This document shows positions 1 through 13,521 of a stretch of 64,000 nt of DNA, one piece after another. The number at the start of each line of letters is the position of its first letter. Position 1 is the first letter of the stretch. The notes beneath the pieces are model-generated. The model was not told where the DNA came from. It searched no databases and worked only from the letters and a program-made list of their open reading frames with translations. Source of the DNA: Babesia bovis T2Bo (lineage: Eukaryota; Apicomplexa; Aconoidasida; Piroplasmida; Babesiidae); assembly GCF_000165395.2 (NCBI RefSeq), contig NW_026261572.1, positions 496,001-560,000 of the forward strand. Reading direction: 5' to 3'. The position numbers and the translations under genes are program-made.

Positions 1-840
1 CGTTATGGTGATGTCTACTACGAAGGTAAGGAAATGGAACTTCGTATGCGTCATTATAAACCTGGGAAGATGAGTGACCGTTTAAAGAAGGCTCTTGGAG
101 TTGGAGAAAATGCTCCTCCGCCATGGTTAATCAATATGCAGCGTTTTGGTCCACCGCCGAGTTACCCAAATCTTAAGATTCCAGGAGTCAATGCTCCACT
201 ACCTCAGGGCGCTTCATTTGGTTTTCACGCCGGAGGTTGGGGTCAATTACCAACAGACGATTCGGGGAACCCATTATTTGGATATATTGATTCTAATTAC
301 TATGAAGACAATCATATCAACAAAGACCTTTGGGGAGAACTTCCACCAGATGTCGAAGAAGATAATGAAGATGAAGACTCCGATTCATCTGAAGAAGCGC
401 AGGAAGAAGGAAGTGAAGTTGTTGCGCCTGTGGCTGATGTACCTATCCCGGTAGTAGCTACAGGAGTTGACACCCCTCTGGAAGTGCGTTCAAACATAGA
501 TCCGCCACGTACATTGCCTAGGAAGGCATATACCGTACTCGAGCCGAAAGCGGGAAAAGGGAGCACAGGCTCGCTTTTTGGATCTCACGTTACATATTCC
601 ATGCCGCCAGTGGCAACTCCTATCACGCCTATTACCGGTAAACCTGGGACAGCAACTCCATTGGGTGGTCTAGTAACACCTTCGTTACAAATAGACAGCA
701 ATATTACGGCGCACGGTGTAATGCAACAACTTAAGTTCCATGAAACCAAGGCCAAGTTGGTACATGAAGCCGCTGGACAAGTTGTACCCGAAGCTACAGA
801 GACGAGGCGTGTAAAGAAGAAGAAGGAGTTCAAATTCTGA
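1..840 (+). CDS. SF3B2: Splicing factor 3b subunit 2 (SF3B2/SAP145), C-terminal part; 5' end outside window
   Basis: The reading frame is open from base 1, so the gene starts to the left of the window. The visible 279 residues begin inside the conserved PSP/DUF382-type region of SF3B2, with the family hallmarks YYEGKE, PPPWLINMQRFGPPPSYPNL and FHAGGWG. SF3B2 is part of the SF3b complex of the U2 snRNP, which contacts pre-mRNA near the branch site in the nucleus. After the conserved block comes an acidic stretch (residues about 115-140) and a low-complexity tail ending in a Lys-rich basic patch. It is convergent with the TTC1-like gene. Family assignment is secure; only the C-terminal part can be judged. 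Confidence 0.93.
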   Translation, partial: RYGDVYYEGKEMELRMRHYKPGKMSDRLKKALGVGENAPPPWLINMQRFGPPPSYPNLKIPGVNAPLPQGASFGFHAGGWGQLPTDDSGNPLFGYIDSNYYEDNHINKDLWGELPPDVEEDNEDEDSDSSEEAQEEGSEVVAPVADVPIPVVATGVDTPLEVRSNIDPPRTLPRKAYTVLEPKAGKGSTGSLFGSHVTYSMPPVATPITPITGKPGTATPLGGLVTPSLQIDSNITAHGVMQQLKFHETKAKLVHEAAGQVVPEATETRRVKKKKEFKF

Positions 841-1377
841 AATCCTCAATGATATGTTCACATAGATTAATGGATATTTAATCCTGAAAACTGTCTAAGC
901 AATCATGGCTCTTATCTGTATTAACTTAATGGTCTGTATTGTGATGGCAGCAGCATCCCAAACGGCTGACCCTAAGATGGCCGCCACCTTTGATACCTTA
1001 GTAAACACGTACAGATTTGAGTGTAAACATAATCTATAATTTGCGATGTACCGCTCTTTATTCAAATCAAAAAAGCAAAGGGGTTGGGGAAAGTCCCTAG
1101 TCATTTACCGAATAAAGCTATACTATAAGAATCCATTAGGAAAGGTTTGTTTGTAACCCGGGGGTGTAATGATGCTGTAGTTTAACTTGTTCGGGGTTAA
1201 ATAGATGGTGTCAGGTTGTCCCAAAGTATAATATACAAACAGTGAATAAATCATTTACAGAGGTCGTACAAACCTTGATCATTTTTAAGTACCATACAAT
1301 ACGACTATTTACAAAGTTACATGAGAAATCATAATTTGAACGGCTATAATTATACCCTCCAAAGTATGTAAACAGTC
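841..1377. other. Convergent intergenic region
   Basis: 537 bases between the stop codons of SF3B2 (plus) and the TTC1-like gene (minus). A 69-codon minus-strand open frame at 895-1104 shows no recognisable protein. No tRNA, snRNA or strong hairpin was recognised. Probably the two 3' untranslated regions. Confidence 0.5.
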
Positions 1378-2346
1378 CTAATTTTGAAATTGAATATTGT
1401 ATGATCCAGTGGCTTCGTCTTTGTTAACTTTAAAATTGTCTAAAGACAGGCCAACTTTTCCCAGCAGAGTATTTCCTAAGTCCTTCAACTTGCCTAGCAT
1501 CTCTTCTTTTTCAGTGGCAAATTCCTTCTCAGCTAAAACATTATATAAGCAACGAATAGGCTATAGCAACTCTTAAAACATGTTGTTTGATTAAATCATG
1601 ATTATACGTAGAACATACCTAGAATTTTCAATTTACTTAACCTAGGACTGTTTTGATGTGCTATAGATGCATCAAGCTTAATTGCCTTTTCTAAATCAGC
1701 TAATGCTTTTTGCTGCAGTCCTTTCTTTTCATATGCGACGCTGCGTCTGAGATATGCCTAAAACATATGAAAATGCATCAAAGACTAGAAAGATATAACG
1801 TGTAGACATCGGTAGATAACAAGGAAAACAAAACACAACTGTTGTCCGCACCATATCATATTATAAATAAATATATGTAAGATACAAAACTATATAAACA
1901 GCATTTTATGTGGTTTAAATCACATTTTTCATTTAAAAAATAAAAAATACCTTAACATAAGAAGGATCTAAGACTATTGCCTCCGTTGAATCCTCCAGTG
2001 CTGCATCATAGTCCTCAAATGCCAAGTTGCAAGCCGCACGATTGGCGAATAATTGCGATTTAAGACTGATATTGTCAGCATATTCGAGTCGCACAATGGC
2101 ACTTGTGTACAACTCGCGTGCCCTAAAAATGTCACCCTCCTTGAATGCAACGTTACCCCGCTCCTTCAGAAATGCAGGGGAATTCCTACCAAACAGTTGA
2201 CAAGAGTCATCCTGTATGACATCCTCCCTATCACCACCTGGATCAGACCCAGCATCCAATGGACCAACCACCCCCTTGTCTTCCTGCTCTAAAGGTGGCA
2301 AATCAGCACCAACACTGTCTAATGATACATCGGAAACATCCATCAT
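1378..2346 (-). CDS. TTC1: TTC1-like tetratricopeptide-repeat protein (three exons)
   Basis: Three exons at 2346-1951, 1757-1619 and 1532-1378 join in frame with GT-AG introns to give 229 residues. The N-terminal 50 residues are acidic. TPR repeats follow ([20 protein letters not shown] and [20 protein letters not shown] motifs, then an [13 protein letters not shown] repeat in exon 2). The C-terminus carries the TTC1-typical segment [15 protein letters not shown] and the tail [12 protein letters not shown]1 proteins are cytosolic co-chaperone-like adaptors binding Hsp90-type partners; this role is from the family, not from this sequence. The start is the first ATG of the open frame, and the ATG-ATG distance to the divergent helicase start was originally 145 bp. 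The 5' end lies in a 793-bp repeat copied at 9921-10713. Confidence 0.82.
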
Positions 2347-2779
2347 AACAGACCAAATTTTACCGGGTTACGATTATTACGCGCGACACCAGGGTGTTGT
2401 CAACATAGCAAGGATAGGGCAAAAGAACAATCACTGTCCACACATCAACGATATCGCACAATTCACTGATATTTTATTACTTATCTTCCCGATGGCAGCG
2501 GTCGAAGACAGGCCAGCTGATGATCACAGCGAAGCGGTTGGACCGGCTGTCGCCAGCGCGTCAATCATTGAATTCGGCCGTAGCAATTTACACCCTACTC
2601 TCCTGGAATCTCTGTCTCAAAGATACACTACTTTCACAGATATACAACGGAAGGCAATACCACTTATACTTTCGGGAAAGGATGTTCTTATTAAAGCTCA
2701 AACTGGTTCTGGCAAAACTCTAGCTGCACTTGTACCTGTTGCAAACTATCTATACGAATCAATGCGAAACATAGGGGAG
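1987..2779. repeat. 793-bp direct repeat, copy A
   Basis: Bases 1987-2779 match 9921-10713 at a constant offset of 7934 bases, and every part I compared is identical. The unit holds the first part of exon 1 of the TTC1-like gene, the 145-bp divergent promoter, and the first 96 codons of the DBP9 helicase. In this copy the TPR gene continues intact to the left, while the helicase copy breaks off at 2779. The two copies flank a 7141-bp segment carrying two variant-family genes. Confidence 0.95.
2347..2491. promoter_or_regulatory. Divergent promoter region, copy A
   Basis: The 145 bases between the ATG of the TTC1-like gene (minus) and the ATG of the truncated helicase copy (plus) must hold both upstream control regions. 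The same stretch recurs at 10281-10425. Because the repeat carries both start regions, each copy could still drive transcription both ways. No specific factor site was recognised. Confidence 0.55.
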
Positions 2780-2809
2780 ACACCATGTTTATTATTTTAT
2801 CATTTTTAG
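2492..2809 (+). pseudogene. Truncated 5' copy of the DBP9-like RNA helicase
   Basis: The first 96 codons match the intact helicase starting at 10426. The frame then leaves homology at 2779 and ends at a stop at 2809 after ten unrelated codons, giving 105 residues. The copy keeps the Q motif region and Walker A (AQTGSGKT) but lacks the DEAD box and all later helicase motifs, so it cannot be an active helicase. It keeps its own promoter and ATG and might still be transcribed. It is one of the two broken ends created by the insertion or duplication event. Confidence 0.88.
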
Positions 2810-3488
2810 TAGACTTATCAACGTTCTATTGTTTTTTAGTATCTGTGTAACTTTGCTTTTTAGATTTTTGTCATATTGATATTTTCAGTTAACTATGTAT
2901 ATTCAGCGAGGTGAATTGATACTGTAATTGTAATATTCACCTTGAGTGGTAATGTATTGAGAATGTTATTGAATGAATTATATGGTCATATTTTCTGCAT
3001 TATCTTTCTTTATTTTCCACATTGGTAGGCAAGGAAACGCACAAACGTCTGATAGATATTATATCTTACATATAACGCAAATCATATAGCAGTACTAACG
3101 CATACGATATGCCGCGTTTATAGTGGTTCAGGATGGTTGACATACCCCTCCTTTATCTACAAATTATGCAAATTCTAGCCCCTATCTCATCCATAACGCT
3201 TGATATTGCAGTATATACAAGCGGTCCTTTTATAATTATTAATTAAAATTGACATGTCTATAATGTTTTAAACAATCATATTTTACACTGCTAATATATA
3301 TTAGATCAAAATCACAATCAAGTAAAAACAAGTAAAAAAGTTCTCAACCATATACCTTATATTCAAATTGAATAACAAAATTGTTATTCTATCACCTTTT
3401 CAGATATCATTAATTGTTATCTAATGCAATTATGTTGTTATATGTAGTTTGGACGTTAAAATTCAAAATCTTCATTGGTTGATCAAAC
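2810..3488. other. AT-rich intergenic region
   Basis: About 680 AT-rich bases between the truncated helicase copy and the 3' end of the first variant-family gene. No recognisable gene, RNA or repeat shared with the other family flanks was found. The first bases after 2779 mark one junction of the inserted block. Confidence 0.5.
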
Positions 3489-5825
3489 TTACGTCACTGC
3501 TGAATATGGATTACTCGAACGCATCATTGCGAACAAGGCCCATGCAGCCGCATCTATACTGTCCAATTTTTTATACGTTGGTGAATTTCCATCCATGACC
3601 TCCTGGTATATTGTCTGTGTCACGGTGGGTACACCTGCTCCAATGCATACAGTATGGATGATGACATAATGCCACAAATTGTCGTTGCATCGGAATGATT
3701 CCACCTCACTCAGCAGTGCGTTGGGTGGTTCTATAAACAAGGTAGATTCATGACGGCTTGCGTCAATGACTCCTGATATGCGGTAGTTCAACACGTTCTC
3801 ACGGGATATAGCGAAACCCGTATAGGTGCCCATTGCATTATTCATGTTCCTCGTATGAATAAAATCGTAGCCTAAGTTAAGGTAAATATCTTGTGCCACC
3901 TTCACATTGATTAATAGTACTAATGGAAAGCTTGGTGTTGGACCAAAATAAACAGAGAATTCTGAATTGTTTTCTTTAGGTGAAGAACTACATTGAACTA
4001 AAGTTGCGAATTCTGGTAAGGTAGATGCTGAAGCAACCCTATTGTCAAATCCTGGAACAGCACTAGCAGAATTACGTCCGTCGTTTGATACATTATCACT
4101 ATTCATCACATCGTGCACTTCAGTTCTTCCGGTCACGACCGATGTGCTGCTGGACACTTCACCTATTATAACATCTGCATCATCTACCGTTGATGATCCA
4201 TTGTTGTTAGTTTGTGACGGTGATGATGCATGCCCATCAGACAGCGAAATGGCATCGGGGGTAGCCCAGTTGCGCAATTCGTCAATGTTCCCACCAGTAT
4301 TCGGTCCGGGTGCACTGGATTTTTCAAACGACCTGTCTTCACTCGGGTAAATATCGGCGCAAATATTTTCTGTAGTGGAATTCAACCCAGGCATGTCAGG
4401 GTTCATCTCGTTCTGCGAACACCCTGCAAGTGAATCATATTGGGATTCTATAAACCGTTCTAACTCTGCATACAAATCATCATCAAAAGAATATGCCAGT
4501 TCGTCATTACTGCTTATAAACGTTGAACTGTCTGATATGTTGGTGTCATTGTGTGCGCTTATATCGTTTAATTGATGTTCATCACTTTCGACACGTCTGC
4601 GTTTTGCATTGTTTTCGACGTAACTAAGGATCATGTCAGGCATCCTCTTTATCATAACTGGATGGTTTAGCATTTTACGATTTTTTGATATTTTATTCGA
4701 ACATTTCAATAAATTATTGTCACCCGTCGACCCATGCTCTTGTTGCCCTTCTATGATGTGAATGGTATCGTCGTCTTGTATATATGCTCTCACTGCTTTG
4801 AGGCTGACGTCTACCATCATTTGTGACTCCTCGGGATCACGCGTTGGGAACATAGCCTTGATTACATCCATGCTATACCTGACAGTGTTCGTCTCTCTGT
4901 CATATCTCATATACCTTTGCATTGGCGGGGGTTCTGTTGTATTCGTTGGTACAAATACCACAATAGAGTCCGTCGCTAGGTCGGTACCTGGGTTGCCATG
5001 TTCGGTTCCCTCAATACTGGCTCGGTTATATTGTTCAGTGGCACCTTGGGCGTAGTTACCATCCGACTGTCCTATGAGAGACACTGATTGCAGGTTTATA
5101 TTTATGTTCATGTTGTTATCGCAATCAACTGTCAATATTCTATTACTTGATTCAACTTCAATTTGTTTGCATGTCATATTTAAACTTTGTTTACACCCCA
5201 ATGATGCTGTGTCATATTGTGATATATTCACTGCACGAGACTTAAACGTTATGCTATCCACTGTTGTACTATAGAAATCTTTCCATTGTAACTTATAGTC
5301 GTTATTTATAGTTAACAGGTTTTTACTAATATAGGAATCAGCAATAACATCCCGAGTAACAGCAGGATGATTATTCGTCGTTGGTGTAATATCAATATCG
5401 ATATTCACAACACCGCATATATGATCTAATAATGCATTCATATTAGCTGGTTCAAAATGCTTATGTCGCATAGATGATAAATGTATGTGAATAAGACGAG
5501 TCCCGTCTAGATTTCTAATAGGTGACGTAATTCTGAGATAACATTGTCTACGCCGCTTGAATATTTCGATATAATATCCATAAGCAAATTGAAAGCCTTC
5601 ATCATCCAAATATAATTCAACACCTTCGTATCTTATTGCAGATATATTATCTTCATTATAATATATAGAGGTATACATACCTCTATCAGAATAGGTGCCA
5701 TAATACACATCCATACCCTGTAAATTTTTTGGACTGATATCCAAAATATTTCCACTTGTGGTTTTCCATGATAAAATGGCTAAAAGCAATAACAATACTC
5801 TAAAATAGTTCATTATACTTAACAA
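3489..5825 (-). CDS. Secreted variant-family protein, member 1 (mosaic)
   Basis: Intron-less frame of 778 residues. A hydrophobic N-terminus ([10 protein letters not shown]) looks like a signal peptide; no other membrane segment is seen, so the product should be secreted. Layout: N-terminal domain to about residue 190 with the family motif HICGVV; a cassette (about 235-370) shared with two other members; a variable acidic Ser/Asn-rich middle; and a C-terminal module with [17 protein letters not shown]. It is built from near-identical blocks: the 5' end and acidic block match the 6659 gene, the central block matches 6659 and 22237, and the C-terminal 300 bases match 22237. I do not recognise the family. 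The architecture recalls subtelomeric secreted families of piroplasms, but no homology to ves1 or SVSP proteins is evident. Function unknown; a host-exposed variable role is inferred. Confidence 0.85.
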   Translation of the reverse strand: MLSIMNYFRVLLLLLAILSWKTTSGNILDISPKNLQGMDVYYGTYSDRGMYTSIYYNEDNISAIRYEGVELYLDDEGFQFAYGYYIEIFKRRRQCYLRITSPIRNLDGTRLIHIHLSSMRHKHFEPANMNALLDHICGVVNIDIDITPTTNNHPAVTRDVIADSYISKNLLTINNDYKLQWKDFYSTTVDSITFKSRAVNISQYDTASLGCKQSLNMTCKQIEVESSNRILTVDCDNNMNININLQSVSLIGQSDGNYAQGATEQYNRASIEGTEHGNPGTDLATDSIVVFVPTNTTEPPPMQRYMRYDRETNTVRYSMDVIKAMFPTRDPEESQMMVDVSLKAVRAYIQDDDTIHIIEGQQEHGSTGDNNLLKCSNKISKNRKMLNHPVMIKRMPDMILSYVENNAKRRRVESDEHQLNDISAHNDTNISDSSTFISSNDELAYSFDDDLYAELERFIESQYDSLAGCSQNEMNPDMPGLNSTTENICADIYPSEDRSFEKSSAPGPNTGGNIDELRNWATPDAISLSDGHASSPSQTNNNGSSTVDDADVIIGEVSSSTSVVTGRTEVHDVMNSDNVSNDGRNSASAVPGFDNRVASASTLPEFATLVQCSSSPKENNSEFSVYFGPTPSFPLVLLINVKVAQDIYLNLGYDFIHTRNMNNAMGTYTGFAISRENVLNYRISGVIDASRHESTLFIEPPNALLSEVESFRCNDNLWHYVIIHTVCIGAGVPTVTQTIYQEVMDGNSPTYKKLDSIDAAAWALFAMMRSSNPYSAVT

Positions 5826-6658
5826 CTAAGTAGAAGGATATAATAGTTCGAATGTAGCATGCCAATCTACTTGTAAGAAATTCCTGTTACTCATGAAATC
5901 TAAAACTGTTTCGGCATTTAATCGTATATTTATTGTATGCGAAAACAGCAAGGAAAAAGTGCAGCCTCATTGAATCTAAAGAACTATCCCATGCTGTACC
6001 ATTAAGTATAAAAGAGAGGTAACTAAAATATTAGCACATCATTAGGCATATCTATAAGTACAAAAATGGTATGTATGAATAAATGGAGAGTGAGATTTAT
6101 ATGTATTACTCCATCTTATAAGATATGTGCTGTTGGTTATGGACAACTATTGAGAGAGTTTAAATGTAAGCTATTATATTTATGAGGCTATTGGACTTGA
6201 TTGGAGTTCGAGTATATTCTCAACATATAATTATCTAGGTGGATTACTATGAATAAAGTTTACTGTTACGTACCATACAATGATTCAATGTAGTGGCAAG
6301 TATAACTGTGTATAGTATGGTTTTACGTTTAACACATAAGTGGAACAACAAGGTATATCATCAAATAAGCCATTCAATTATATATCACTACTCTTATTGG
6401 AATGCTATACCCCTTATTATATGCATGTCACGCCGAAATGTTGTTGTTATTAGTGGCTACCACCCATTAGCATTGGTCCATACATATAAAACGGCACAAA
6501 CGAATATAGATACATCACGTGCATGGGAAATAGTCCTCACGATAGTTAACATTACACCTTGTAGTATCCTTCTACCATTGTAACAATATAAGAAGACAAT
6601 ATGCATATAGACATTTGTACAAAAAATTCATGAATAGTGTGAAAATATGAATGTCGTT
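5826..6658. other. Intergenic spacer between family members 1 and 2
   Basis: 833 AT-rich bases. It is the 5' flank of member 1 and the 3' flank of member 2. It contains an 82-base stretch (6453-6534) that recurs in two other family spacers. A 96-codon open frame at 6293-6583 overlaps that repeat and is not conserved in the other spacers, so it is not called as a gene. Confidence 0.5.
6453..6534. repeat. Short copy of the family intergenic repeat
   Basis: These bases, from the GTGGCTACCACCC stretch to the CATGGGAAATAGTC stretch, recur almost unchanged near 22103-22186 and 25213-25296. The start contains an imperfect version of a small GGTGG...CCACC hairpin. It lies about 125 bases beyond the stop of the 6659 gene and about 630 bases upstream of the 5825 start. 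It could therefore belong to a 3' UTR or to a distal promoter. Confidence 0.85.
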
Positions 6659-9890
<3,232 letters not shown>

Positions 9891-10280
9891 TTAGAAAAAC
9901 AATGATAACAAGCAACCGTATGAATCCTCCAGTGCTGCATCATAGTCCTCAAATGCCAAGTTGCAAGCCGCACGATTGGCGAATAATTGCGATTTAAGAC
10001 TGATATTGTCAGCATATTCGAGTCGCACAATGGCACTTGTGTACAACTCGCGTGCCCTAAAAATGTCACCCTCCTTGAATGCAACGTTACCCCGCTCCTT
10101 CAGAAATGCAGGGGAATTCCTACCAAACAGTTGACAAGAGTCATCCTGTATGACATCCTCCCTATCACCACCTGGATCAGACCCAGCATCCAATGGACCA
10201 ACCACCCCCTTGTCTTCCTGCTCTAAAGGTGGCAAATCAGCACCAACACTGTCTAATGATACATCGGAAACATCCATCAT
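9891..10280 (-). pseudogene. Truncated 5' copy of the TTC1-like gene
   Basis: The first 120 codons match the intact TTC1-like gene starting at 2346. Homology stops at 9921, in the middle of the TPR region, and the frame ends nine unrelated codons later. The second and third TPR exons are missing. It is the mirror image of the truncated helicase at 2492-2809 and marks the right end of the inserted block. It keeps its ATG and promoter, so a short transcript is possible, but a working TPR protein is unlikely. Confidence 0.88.
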
Positions 10281-10713
10281 AACAGACCAAATTTTACCGG
10301 GTTACGATTATTACGCGCGACACCAGGGTGTTGTCAACATAGCAAGGATAGGGCAAAAGAACAATCACTGTCCACACATCAACGATATCGCACAATTCAC
10401 TGATATTTTATTACTTATCTTCCCGATGGCAGCGGTCGAAGACAGGCCAGCTGATGATCACAGCGAAGCGGTTGGACCGGCTGTCGCCAGCGCGTCAATC
10501 ATTGAATTCGGCCGTAGCAATTTACACCCTACTCTCCTGGAATCTCTGTCTCAAAGATACACTACTTTCACAGATATACAACGGAAGGCAATACCACTTA
10601 TACTTTCGGGAAAGGATGTTCTTATTAAAGCTCAAACTGGTTCTGGCAAAACTCTAGCTGCACTTGTACCTGTTGCAAACTATCTATACGAATCAATGCG
10701 AAACATAGGGGAG
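9921..10713. repeat. 793-bp direct repeat, copy B
   Basis: Second copy of the unit at 1987-2779, in the same orientation. Here the helicase continues intact to the right beyond 10713, while the TPR gene copy is cut at 9921. With copy A it brackets 2780-9920. Confidence 0.95.
10281..10425. promoter_or_regulatory. Divergent promoter region, copy B
   Basis: Second copy of the 145-base region between the TPR and helicase ATGs. This one drives the intact helicase. No defined factor site recognised. Confidence 0.55.
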
Positions 10714-12018
10714 GCACAACTGGTAGTTTTGGTCGTTTTACCTACAACTGAGCTGGTTCATCAGACTGTGGAGGTCTTATCATCGCTCTTGGAAGGTAGT
10801 GTAACTGTGAAGGCATCGTTAAAAAATGAAAACATAATCGCAAACGTAGTTGTATCAAAGCCTAATATGGCATTGTATCATGCAAAGGAACACCAAGCCA
10901 CGTTGAAAATAGTAGTGCTTGACGAAGCTGATCTTTTGTTTGAATTTGGTTTTAAAAGCGAAACACTTCAGTTGGCTGAAATATTGCGTAATTTTGGCAG
11001 AAGGAAGTCTTTTCAGACTATACTTCTTTCTGCGACTCTAGATCAGCATGTACAAAACCTAGCTAATCTTATTTTGTATAAGCCGCTGTTTGTTGAAGCT
11101 GAATATAAACCCAGCATGGGTTGTATTAAGGAGTTTTATGTGCGTTTGAATGAAGACGATAAACTACTATTTGTCTACGCTCTCATTAAAATGGAGACCC
11201 TACCATATCCTGCATTGATTTTTACTAATTCTGATGAAAGGGCATACAAGATTAAGACACATTTAGCTAAGTTATCGGTTGAATCGCGTGCTTTGAGTAG
11301 GCTTTTGTCCCCTCGCATGCGCCAAGCTTTACTTACCAGCTTTAACCAAGGAACTATCAATGTTCTCATCGTAGCTGACGATGATCGTGGCGATAAGCTT
11401 TGCGCTACAAGGGGTGTCGACTTCAAATGTGTGCAGTGTGTCCTGAACTTCGACGCACCTACAGATTCGACTACATATACCCACAGGATTGGACGTACTG
11501 GTCGCATGGGTAGGGTCGGCAGTAGCATAACATTTATATGCGACAACGACTTACCCTTGTTGGAGGACCTGCAGGGCGATCCATCTCGGCATATACAGGA
11601 ATTAGACATACCGAAGGGAGTGTTTGACACCATGCGCTATCGTGTCGAAGATGTAGGTAAGGGTGTTACAAAGCGTTTGGTGTCTACCAGTCAAATGCAG
11701 GCGTTGCGTCATAGCGCATTGCTTGAGGATGCTTTCGTTACCAACCTTAGCAAGCGCGACGAAGTATTGCTCAAAGCTGTTGTGGAGAATGATGAGAAAA
11801 GGCTTGGTGTTGAGAAGCGTCATTTAGCACATATACCCAAATACTTGGTAAATGACCCACTCAAGGCTACAGTCGTCGAATTACAACAAAAGGTAAACAT
11901 GAACGCTCGCCCGACTTCAAAGGCGCCAACAAAGGCAGAGGAGTCTACTAAAGGACGCACCAAAGTAAGGAAGAAGAAGTTCAAAAAATTGCCAAAGTTC
12001 AGACGTAGGAAGAAATAA
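10426..12018 (+). CDS. DBP9: DEAD-box ATP-dependent RNA helicase, DBP9/DDX56 type
   Basis: 530 residues. Motifs in order: Q motif region with FTDIQ, Walker [14 protein letters not shown] (Ia), VLDEADLLFEFG (DEAD box II), LLSATL (SAT, III), LIVADDD (usual place of motif IV/V region), RGVDF, and HRIGRTGRMG (VI). After the helicase core come MRYRVEDV and LGVEKRHLAHIPKYL, a C-terminal signature of DBP9/DDX56, and a very basic tail (KVRKKKFKKLPKFRRRKK). DBP9 acts in the nucleolus in 60S ribosomal subunit assembly. The upstream ATG at 10150 in the same frame lies inside the antisense TPR gene, so the ATG at 10426 is preferred. A truncated copy lies at 2492-2809. Confidence 0.92.
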   Translation: MAAVEDRPADDHSEAVGPAVASASIIEFGRSNLHPTLLESLSQRYTTFTDIQRKAIPLILSGKDVLIKAQTGSGKTLAALVPVANYLYESMRNIGEAQLVVLVVLPTTELVHQTVEVLSSLLEGSVTVKASLKNENIIANVVVSKPNMALYHAKEHQATLKIVVLDEADLLFEFGFKSETLQLAEILRNFGRRKSFQTILLSATLDQHVQNLANLILYKPLFVEAEYKPSMGCIKEFYVRLNEDDKLLFVYALIKMETLPYPALIFTNSDERAYKIKTHLAKLSVESRALSRLLSPRMRQALLTSFNQGTINVLIVADDDRGDKLCATRGVDFKCVQCVLNFDAPTDSTTYTHRIGRTGRMGRVGSSITFICDNDLPLLEDLQGDPSRHIQELDIPKGVFDTMRYRVEDVGKGVTKRLVSTSQMQALRHSALLEDAFVTNLSKRDEVLLKAVVENDEKRLGVEKRHLAHIPKYLVNDPLKATVVELQQKVNMNARPTSKAPTKAEESTKGRTKVRKKKFKKLPKFRRRKK

Positions 12019-12121
12019 ATGACAATGTATCTTTGCGCACAAAGTATTTGACTCGCTGTCACATCCTTTTAAAGTTACGTTTATACATTTGATATCGCGA
12101 TATTAATGTATGTGATGTTTC

Positions 12122-13467
12122 CTAGCTTTTTCTCATTATAAGTGAAACTTTGCAAAGAGTTGCAATAAGTTTGCTGAATATTTATGTGATCACAACGCTG
12201 AATACTTACTCTAATTGTAGCGGGCTAGATAATCCACTGATCATTGTCATGTGAGACAATGATATGGTTTTAAGGAATTCACAAAGTATATGCTCTGGTG
12301 CCTTTAATGTCTTAAGGACGCTTCGGACAGTCATGAGGATATCAAAAGGCGAATGGCCTAAGGCCAACAAATCTTCAGCTTTTTCATGAGCCTATGTAAC
12401 ATATATACAGCCAGTAATAGCCAACTTACTGGGCGCCATTGTCCATCCAAGCAATCTTGTAGTAATTTCCTAATGAGTTCTGGTGACGGTACATCGCAGA
12501 CCTTAGCAAATTTTATTCAAATTAAACTCTAATGGACTAACCTTGTATACATTTTGACTAGTGATCAAATTATATCCTGAGGATACATTTTGCAGGTTGT
12601 TAACCGCACGACGCATGTCACCATTTGCTGTAAATAGCAATGCTTCCATGCCATCGTTTGTATACTGTACATTTTCCTCTTTACAAATGTGAATTAGTCG
12701 AGTGAGTATCTGGGTAATCAATGACATAGATCTTTATAACTAACCATTTCATCCTGCAGGGGCTCATATCTTATAACGGCGCAACGGCTTTGGATGGGTT
12801 CTATGATTTTAGTCGATTGATTGCACGCTAGCGCAAATCGTGTTGTTTTAGAGTATATTTCCATGATACGCCTCAGTGCCTATATATTATGTACTATGTC
12901 TATTCAATGTAAGGCATTACGGCCATACGTATGTGCAAGGAATTCATAAGAATCCTATCTTTCTACAGGTCGCAACACTTAACAGTGCATAACGACTCAG
13001 CTGATAATGCTACTAAAAAGTAAAACACACCTGCTGTGCAGCTTCGGTCATCGAATCCACTTCATCAAGTATAATTATTTTGTGCTTATTTGGTGGTAAT
13101 ACAACTGACTTTTTCGCAAAGTTTTTGATAGCTCCACGTACAACATCCACTCCCCTATATACTTTAAATCTGGTTACTGCTGCATCCTACCTATCATCGC
13201 TAGCATTGAGCTCTAAAACTGCATTCTTGAAATGGTTTCCCAGCATCTCATGGGCCAAGCAGAGTATAGACGTTGTCTTCCCAGTGCCTGGAGGACCCTA
13301 TCAATCTTGTGATCAACTTATATGACAGGGAAACTCACACAGAGTAATAGGTTGGGCATATTCCCTTCCCTTGCGATCACTTCTAGGCGACGCGTCACCT
13401 CGGGATTCCCGATAACGTCCTTCAAGATACCGGGGCGGTACTTTTCGATCCAAATATCGTTACTCAT
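12122..13467 (-). CDS. RFC2: Replication factor C small subunit, RFC2 type (about eight exons)
   Basis: Starting at the ATG at 13467 ([10 protein letters not shown]), small exons join with GT-AG introns of mostly 35-110 nt. Conserved elements in order: GNMPNLLLC+[10 protein letters not shown] (Walker A split by an intron), [26 protein letters not shown] (Walker B; DEVD rather than DEAD), [19 protein letters not shown] (SRC motif), [14 protein letters not shown], and VCDVPSP. The last exon after a 36-nt intron restores the RFC2-like end (LDKLIATLC) and stops at 12122; without that splice the frame would stop at 12206. RFC2 is one of the four small subunits of the clamp loader that places PCNA on primed DNA in the nucleus. 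Confidence 0.9.
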
Positions 13468-13521
13468 AGCGATATGTATTTATTCAGTGCTTCGAAATCA
13501 ATTTATATAGTGTCTAAGTCG

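Noticed and set aside
895..1104. 69-codon minus-strand open frame between SF3B2 and the TTC1-like gene
   Set aside because: No known domain, no splice partners, lies in a convergent 3' UTR region.
6293..6583. 96-codon plus-strand frame in a family spacer
   Set aside because: It runs through the non-coding repeat; the frame is not kept in the other repeat copies.
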